Under the pieces are notes generated by a model. That model worked only from the letters and a program-made list of their open reading frames with translations, was not told the origin of the DNA and ran no database searches. Below, piece by piece: positions 57,301 through 64,000 of a DNA stretch of 64,000 nucleotides. Source of the DNA: Rhizoctonia solani (Eukaryota > Basidiomycota > Agaricomycetes > Cantharellales > Ceratobasidiaceae). The stretch spans positions 3,267,501-3,331,500 of the forward strand of contig NC_057372.1 of NCBI RefSeq assembly GCF_016906535.1, in the 5' to 3' direction. A program made the translations under genes and the position numbers. The stretch's first letter is position 1; each line of letters starts with the position of its first letter.

Positions 57301-58551
57301 CACTCAGTTCACCCAATCTCCGAAATCGTGAGCTATATGATGCTCCTGCGTTGGCAAGTAGGCCTGGAAGGTCTGGATGTCCATTTGGAGTCATATCGAT
57401 TGCGCGAAGCTCGTATTTGATAGCCCGTTCAAGGTCATCCAGTTGGTTCAGACGTTGAAATCGATGCTCGTAGAATGAGCCAAGGTTAGCAAGCCGACCT
57501 GGTAAGCTTGGATGTTCATCTGAAGTCAAAGAGACTGCACGGGAGCCGCACTTGATTGCTTTTTCAAGGTCATTCAGCTCATTCAGATGCTCAAATCGAC
57601 TGTTGAGGGAACTGCTAGATTGGCGAGTCGGCCTGGCAGATCAGGATGATTATCGGGAGTCGTAGAGACTGCAAGGGACTCGCATTTGATCGCCCTTTCG
57701 AGATCGTCCACTTCACCTAAGCGCCGGAATCGGTAGGTGTAAGATGTTCCTAGGTTGGCAAGCCGGCGTGACATATCAGGATGACCGTGGGGGGTCAAAA
57801 CGACAGAGCGAGACCCAAGTTTGATAGCTTTTTCAAGGCTACTTAGCTCACCCACACGTTGAAATCGATAGCTATGGGATGCCCCCAAGTTGGCAAGTCG
57901 AGTTGGCAAACTGGGATGGTCATCGGAAGTAGATGCGACAGCACGGGTCCCATATTGAATTGCCTGCTCGAGATCGCTCAATTCGCCAAGACGCCGAAAT
58001 CGGTGGCTGTAGGATATGCTCAAGTTAGCGATCCGGCCCGGTAATTGAGGGTGATCGTTAGGAGTTAAAGCGACCGCACGCGACTCGCATTCAATTGCCT
58101 TCTCGAGGTCTTCCTGGTTGCCAAGTCGCTCAAAGCGACAACTATGTGCCGCGCCCAGATTAATGAGTCGGTTTGTTAAAGATGGATGATTTTCAGGCGT
58201 TAATGTGATCGCAGTGGACCCATATATGACGGCTTGGTCTAGGTCTTCCGTTTTGCCTATGCGCTCAAACCGCTGACATAGAGATATTGTTAAGTCGATG
58301 AGTAGCTCAGGTAAGTCTGTGCTATCATTCGAAATTAGGGTACGTGCAACATTCCTGTATTCAATTGTTTTGTGTAAGTCATTTAGTTGTCCTAGGACGT
58401 CGAATCGTTTATCATAAGAATTTCCTAGGCGAATAAGCAACAGCGCCCGATCTGCATGACCATCGGGTTTGATAGAGAGTACTCGAGATAAAAGTTCAAT
58501 ATCTTTGTCGATTTCGTCAACTTCGGTCTGAATCTTGAGTTTGCGGTACAT
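54361..58551 (-). CDS. TPR-CHAT protein 1 (repeat array plus caspase-like CHAT domain), one frameshift
   Basis: A putative regulated protease. It starts MYRKLKIQTEVDEID at 58551, then about 17 TPR-like units of 45 residues (pattern LPGRLANLG..Y..RF.RLGEL.DLE.AIE...RAV.LTP..HP). A helical spacer (PLEAYQAAIDLLPQFIWLGA, ALEWLEHARCVVWNQNLML) follows, then a CHAT domain in two exons joined by a GT..AG intron at 55200-55157. The catalytic pair is visible: His in DWVHFACHAQQN and Cys in AFLSACQTATGDD, with MLMAGYSSVIGTMW after. One base is missing at about 57614 in the seventh unit (NLGSSLNSRF split). In bacteria TPR-CHAT proteases act in immunity and cell death. In this fungus the role is unknown. 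Confidence 0.88.
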
Positions 58552-59707
58552 CGCTATGAGCTAGTGCGTTTTAAGTTAATAAGATTCGCAACTGGTACTC
58601 AGATCGCGTGTTGATTTGGCTTGAACAGAAATACCAGGCTATGAGTGTACCAGACTATTAGTTTCTTATTTTAAAGAGGCTCACCAAATTCAACTCCGAA
58701 CGTTGTGTAATCCAAGAGAGAATGCTTGGGCTTTGCCTTGTTCCTTTGGTGCTCTGCTTGAGGCTGCTTCTCTTTGTATTTATACCAATGAATTAGGAAT
58801 AGGGGCACATTTAACGTTACCCTAACAGGTCGCAGGGTCCACAAGTGCAATGGTACAAGTGGACTCTGGAATCTTCCTCAGCCTTCTCACACATGATCTG
58901 TGCAACTCGTGGATTGAGACCCCGTGCACTGCATGCAGGATGCTTACCACATATAGTAATTCCAATGCACCACGTTGCATAATGATAAGAATGAGATATA
59001 TACCTTAAATGTTGTTTATAGTATTTTAACCTCACCGTAAACTCAAAATAGGACCCGGCTCACGACCCAACCGAGTGTCTCCATCGATATCGGGATAGGA
59101 TGTGATCAGAAAACGTAGTTTCCGCACTATCAAAGGCTTTTCTACGGTACATACCCTTTATCCTAAAAAATCTGATTCCTTATCGAGTGGCATTATAGAC
59201 AAGCGGATCTGTGACTTTGAGGTTTGCAGATTGTGCTGATAGTACATACGCAAGCGCCGTCGGAGGTAGTGCTCGTGTGTCGCATAAGACTTGAAATACC
59301 TTAGAAAGTTTTATTGAAAAGCTGGGGGGACAGGTAGCTGGATCACCCAGGTGTTACCCATGCTCTAAGCTTGTGCAAGGAGCCAGGTCCCACCATCTAC
59401 CTGTAGATCACCAAACCCTCCTCGGCAGTTGGAGGCCCATTCCATTGAGTTCCAAATGTTTACCAACAATATCTACCTTCCATTATCAGGAGAATAGAAT
59501 AAAGCTCGATGCTGTACCTTTGCAAAATGAATTATAGTATACATGGAGAAATTGATTTCTTCGAACGAACCTCCCTAAATACTATGAATAAAGGCAAAGG
59601 TCATAGCTGGGCAGCATTATTTCAGCGAATCATTCAGTAACACATATGCAGCAGAAAAACGCAACTCAAGTACAGAGGCACTGGGATAACTTGGTGTTTC
59701 AACCTTT
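58552..59707. other. Upstream region of TPR-CHAT gene 1
   Basis: Intergenic sequence between the tandem TPR-CHAT copies. It may include a noncoding first exon of gene 1 near 58680-58760. No other gene is recognised. Confidence 0.4.
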
Positions 59708-59970
59708 CTAAAGCTTGGTCATAAGCAAAGCCTCGTGACGCGGCTGTTTTATTGCTCAGCAATGCGAATGGGGCAAATATCAAGGGGTGGTAATATATTA
59801 CAACACACCGTCACACAGAAGCTAACTCGACCAAAGGGACTGGGCCTAGCTCTTAACTCGCCGCTAATAACAAGAAGTAAAAAAAGCCAGCTGGGGATAG
59901 TAAGTTGGGTGTTATTTGTTCGTACATGGCGCACGCAGCAAAAATTGAAAACTACAACTCGTGCATCAAA
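59708..59970 (-). repeat. 3' flank of TPR-CHAT gene 2, duplicate of 54108-54360
   Basis: Same noncoding blocks in the same order as the flank of gene 1, starting AAGCTTGGTCATAA against AAGCTTGATCATAA. This marks the right boundary of the tandem duplication. Confidence 0.8.
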
Positions 59971-62900
59971 CTACAACCCAATATGAATGAATGGTGCCCA
60001 TCGTCCAAACTCCTTCTCCCCAATCTCTCCACGCAACGCGAAGATAGCATTATGAAGTGCTCTACCCGCCTCTCCGTTTCCAATTATTCTTTCCTTCATT
60101 AATTGATCATATACTTTGTTGGATACAAACGGTGCATCCTGGTCACCCACAGGCCACATCGTTCCAATAACGCTCGAGTATCCGGCCATCAGCATACCGG
60201 ATGCAAGGTGTATAGCTTCGTCCGGTAGCTTCTCATCACCAGTTGCGGTCTGGCAAGCAGAGAGGAAGGCCAAGCCTTTGCCTTTAAGCGACTTTCGGTT
60301 GATAGAAACAAGGTCAAGGGTATCGTCGTATAAGAAAAACTCGCTCATTGTTGGATCCTGGACGTTCTGGTGAGCATGGCAAGCAAAGTGCACCCAGTCA
60401 TGTTTTGTTATCGCATCAAGCACATTCGTCTTTGTTGCCGCGCTGCCTACAAGTTCTGAAATATTTGCTTTGCCTTGTATGTGTTTCTTGACGTACTCGA
60501 GTTCCTCGTCAGTTCCAGGCAGCTCAGTTTGACCTGGTGTGTTTGCTTGCCCGATTATAAGCACCTTGGAATCTGGAGTCAATGTGTTCGAAGTGGAGTT
60601 AAGAAGTGCGGTGAGAGTGGGGGTGTATGAAGAAATAACATATTTAAACACCCTTGCTCCTGTTATTTCATAATCCCCAGCTGCATGCAATGGAAAGAAG
60701 ATAATATTCCGGTCGGGCACCAGGTTATATGCGGCAAGGTTTCCTTTGAAACATTTTCTATCAAGAACTCTTCAGTGTGTCTATAATTCATATTCGAAGA
60801 GCTAGACTCACCAAATACCCCAAATGGTCAAGAACTGGTTTGACGATATCGTACCATAGGACCGCCAGCAAACTTTCGAAATCAAAATCTTCTATGGGAA
60901 CTACCGGCCTGCGTTTGACCATACCGTCTCTCACTTGATTACTCCTGATCAGTGTTCCATCTTGATTCGGGTGCTTTGACCCTTTTCTTGGCTGAAATTG
61001 GGGAGAGGGATATGCTGGATATTATCTTGCCCGGGGAGGATCACAAGCGCATCGCAGCGGTCCTCATAGCAGTTGATCACGACGATGGGACCATATCGGG
61101 CGGCACTCATAAGAACTTTTGCTTTCGTCGGCTGCAGGAAATCTTCAAATCCGGGAATCTCACGAATCTGAGCTAACAAGTCATTGTATTCCTTGGCAAG
61201 ACTACGATGTTTCTGGGCAACCTGATCTGGAGTCATCGAACCAGATTCTTGTGACCGAGACTCTCGAGACTCCAGACCTGCAGTATGCAGGCTATCAGCA
61301 ACATCCTGAAGACGCGCAGCCAGGTCTGGGTTGACAGAGCAAAGCTTATCAAGTGGTGATCGGAGCATAAGACTTTGATTCCATACCACACAACGGGCAT
61401 GCTCGAGCCATTCAAGAGCCAGAGTATAATCGGAGGAGGTAATAGCAATGGCGGCCGCTTGTACAGCCAAACTCTCGACTGCCTCTAGATCCTGATAACG
61501 CTGAGCAGTCGTGGCGCCAAGCCAGACAAACTGGGGCAAAAGGTCGATCGCAGTTTGATAGGCTTCGAGCGGCTGAAGAAAGCTGTGCATAGAAGCGAGC
61601 TTTGCCCATTTGAATGCGTTATCAAACTTGAGACGTGGTGCACCAGAAAGTGATTGGGTGGACAAACGGAAGAAGTGATACGACTCCTGCTTATGAGAGG
61701 GACATCCCGAGTAGAGAGATAGATAAAGGTAACAGGTGCCTAAGTTGAAATGCTGCCAGCACAGATCAGGATGACCTTGAGGAGTCAAAGTGACTGCACG
61801 ATACTGGCATTCAATGGATGTCTCGAGGTCATACGGGTCGTTCAGGATCTGGAACCGATGGCTATAAGATGCTGCCAGATTTGACAAGCGGCGTGACAAT
61901 TGAGGGTGGCCATCAGGAGTCAATGCGACTACGTAGTGTTGACATTCGATTGCGTCGTAGAGGTCACCCAGTTCGCCGAGGTGTTTAAACCGCTGGCTGT
62001 AAGATACCCCCAGATTGTTTATTCTTCCTAGTAAATCATGGTGTTCGTAGGGAGTCAAGGTTACCGCACGATGTTCACAATCGATTGCATTTTCAAGGTC
62101 GCTCAGCTCGCCTAAACGCTCAAAGCGAAGGCCGTAACACTCTCCTAGGCCGGTGAGTTGGCCGGACAGTCCCGGATCATTGTCGGACGTCGCTTTGATC
62201 GCCCGAGATTTATATTCAATTGATTTTCTGAGGTCTCCAAGCTCTCCCAAACGCTCATATAGACTCTTGTGAGATGCACCGAGACAAGTGAGCAGGTAGG
62301 CCAAGTTTGGATGGCCATCGGGAATCAAATCAATTGCACGGGTCCCATATTCAATAGCCTTCTCGAGGTCTTCCAAGTCTCCGGTGCTCCCAAACCGATA
62401 GCTATGGGACGATCCTAGTTAGCAAGCCGATTTGGCCTGTCCGGGTGGTCTACAGGAGTCGATTTTATTGCGCAAGTCTCGCATTCGATTGCCTTATCAA
62501 GTTCACCAAGTTCACCAAGACACTTGAAGCGATTCCTGTGGAACGCACCCAGATTCGCGAGTCGGTTCGGCAACCCAGGGTCCCCGCGCGAAGTCAAAAT
62601 GACCGCACCAGTCCCGCATTCGATTGCTTTCTCAAGGTCGCTCAGTTTACCCAGGCGCTCGAACCGATGATTGTGAGAGGACCCTAGGTTAATAAGGTAA
62701 CCTGACAATTCTGGATGATTCTTCGGAGCCAAAATGACCGAATAGAACCCGCATTCAATTGCATTATCGAGATCGCTCAGGTCTCCTAGACGTTTACATC
62801 GATTTCTGTGAGCTATCCCCAGATTAGAGAGACGTTTTGGTAACTCTGGGTGGTCGCGATGAGTTAAAGCGATCGCACAAGATTCGCATTCTATCGCCTT

Positions 62901-63736
62901 GTCGAGATTCTCAATTTCTCCCATACGCTTGAATCGAAGCTCGTGGCATACACCCAGGTTAGCAAGTAGACCAGGAAGGTGAGGATCATCTTTAGGGGTC
63001 ATTGTGACAGCATCGGCGCCATATTTGATTGCCTTTTCAAGATCATCTAGCTTGTCCAAGCGTTGGAACCTGTGGGTGTAGGACGCTGCTAGATTAGCAA
63101 GGTAACCTGGCAAGCCGGGGTGGCCCTTTGGAGTCAATTCGACCGCATCAGATTGATACTCAATTGCTTCTTCGAGGTCATCCAAGTTACCAAGGCGCTT
63201 GAATCGATTTTTATAAGATATACCCAGGTTAGTGAGCAGACCCGGGAGGTGGGGGTCATTATACGGGCTCAGCGAGGCTGCATAACCTTGACATTTGATT
63301 GCTTTCTCGAGATCCCCCATCTCGCCCAGGCGCTGAAACCGATAGCTGTGGGAAACGCCTAGACTGGTGAGTCGACCTGGTAGTTCAGGATGACCTGGTG
63401 GTGTCAAAGAAACTTCAATATATCCATATTCAATGGCTTGATCCACATCCTGGAGGTCGCCCAGACGTTCGAACCGCTTGCGCAGAGAGACGCCTTGATC
63501 AGTTAGTAGTTGTAGACAAGCTGGGTCGTCATCAGAAGTAAGATCCAGAGCGATTGATCTCCACTCAATTGACTGGTTGAGATCGTTCACCTCTCCCAGA
63601 ATGCTAAATCGCTCATAAAAAAGTGCGGCTAATGAACTAAACAACTGGGGCTCATTGGGAATATCATCCGGTGCCAAAGTGAGCGCCTGGGAAATTTTGC
63701 TATGTCTTCTTCGACTTCAGCCAACGTTATCTGCAT
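59971..63736 (-). CDS. TPR-CHAT protein 2, several frameshifts, 5' end near window edge
   Basis: Paralogue of gene 1 with about 14 TPR-like units. The first supported codons are MQITLAEVEEDIAK at 63736, but an earlier exon beyond is possible. The frame breaks by one missing base at about 63695, 62417 and 60951, each where gene 1 or the repeat consensus shows the expected reading. The spacer (PLEAYQTAIDLLPQFVWLGA, ALEWLEHARCVVWNQSLML) and CHAT part are conserved: His in DWVHFACHAHQN, Cys in AFLSACQTATGDE, GMLMAGYSSVIGTMWPVG. The last exon starts after an intron at about 60810-60740. With the breaks healed it would be a full TPR-CHAT protein; as assembled it is interrupted. All three lesions lie in short homopolymers. 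Confidence 0.83.
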
Positions 63737-64000
63737 TTTGATAGCTCGAAAAGTGTGTTGTATTCCTTCTGTACCAAAGATTCAGTATCAATATCCAAGT
63801 CGTGAGATACCCAAAAGAAAGTGGAAGGCTCCGGTATCCCGAGATATTCACTTTCTATTGCACGAGACTTACTAAATTCTACGATTTACCAAGATGCTTG
63901 AGAAGTTCCAATGACTCGTCCCAATATTTACTCCTACTCTGGGCAAGAGACAGCAGCGGTGAGATACATCTGCTCGTATCTTGTCACAATAGTACTTACG
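63737..64000. other. Window end, upstream of TPR-CHAT gene 2
   Basis: Probably promoter or a first exon of gene 2. There is a possible acceptor near 63770 on the minus strand but no confident coding sequence. Confidence 0.35.

Noticed and set aside
54502..61334. Plus-strand frames opposite the CHAT and TPR domains
   Set aside because: Occur at matching places in both paralogues because the minus-strand coding is conserved; no features of their own.
57600..62420. Programmed frameshifting in the TPR-CHAT genes
   Set aside because: Both have a slip in the NLG motif of a repeat unit, but at different units and with no slippery heptamer; deletion of a homopolymer base explains each better.
54361..64000. 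CRISPR-like array suggested by regular 135-base spacing
   Set aside because: The spacing comes from 45-residue TPR-like protein repeats; units diverge and are coding throughout.
1..64000. tRNA or rRNA genes
   Set aside because: No cloverleaf with A and B boxes or rRNA core sequence was recognised by eye; a covariance search would be needed to exclude them fully.

Overview
The window is genomic DNA of a filamentous basidiomycete. Genes carry many short GT..AG introns of about 50-65 bases, and the families present are fungal (Ty3/gypsy chromoviruses, urease, family 3 pectate lyase, a SMARCD-type chromatin subunit, BTB and TPR-CHAT paralogues). The style resembles a plant-associated Agaricomycete such as Rhizoctonia; that genus-level guess is inference only.

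Layout. 1-6.9 kb is a transposon graveyard: the 3' end of a gypsy element, then a PIF/Harbinger-like transposase split by five nested LTR insertions, four of which have perfect 5-bp target duplications. 7.2-9.0 kb holds an intact nine-exon alpha/beta hydrolase, followed by a broken partial copy and a MITE. 11.5-17.7 kb is a nearly complete Ty3/gypsy element on the minus strand (562-bp LTRs, duplication GTACC), sitting inside an older inverted-repeat element. 18-20 kb is a degenerate cytochrome P450. 22.9-23.8 kb is an unrecognised disordered protein. 25-37.5 kb is a BTB/POZ family with two near-complete copies, each broken once, and several fragments, interrupted by an HSP70-like (HSPA12-type) gene and a secreted pectate lyase. 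38.9-41.1 kb has unrecognised exons. 41.4-46.1 kb is urease and a divergent LYC1-like GNAT acetyltransferase sharing a promoter of 183 bases with two AGATAAGC sites. 46.8-51.8 kb holds two tandem paralogues of a family I do not recognise. 52.3-54.1 kb is the SWI/SNF-RSC subunit Ssr3/SMARCD. 54.4-64 kb is a tandem duplication of TPR-CHAT genes, the second cut by the window end.

Part of the window is housekeeping or nutrition (urease, acetyltransferase, Ssr3, pectate lyase). The rest is fast-evolving accessory sequence: transposons, BTB fragments, TPR-CHAT genes and the unknown paralogue pair. A recurrent oddity is that many otherwise coherent genes are broken by single-base deletions, often in short homopolymers. 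That points to assembly indels or to widespread young pseudogenes, and it should be settled before any gene here is called dead.

I saw no CRISPR array, rRNA or convincing tRNA gene.
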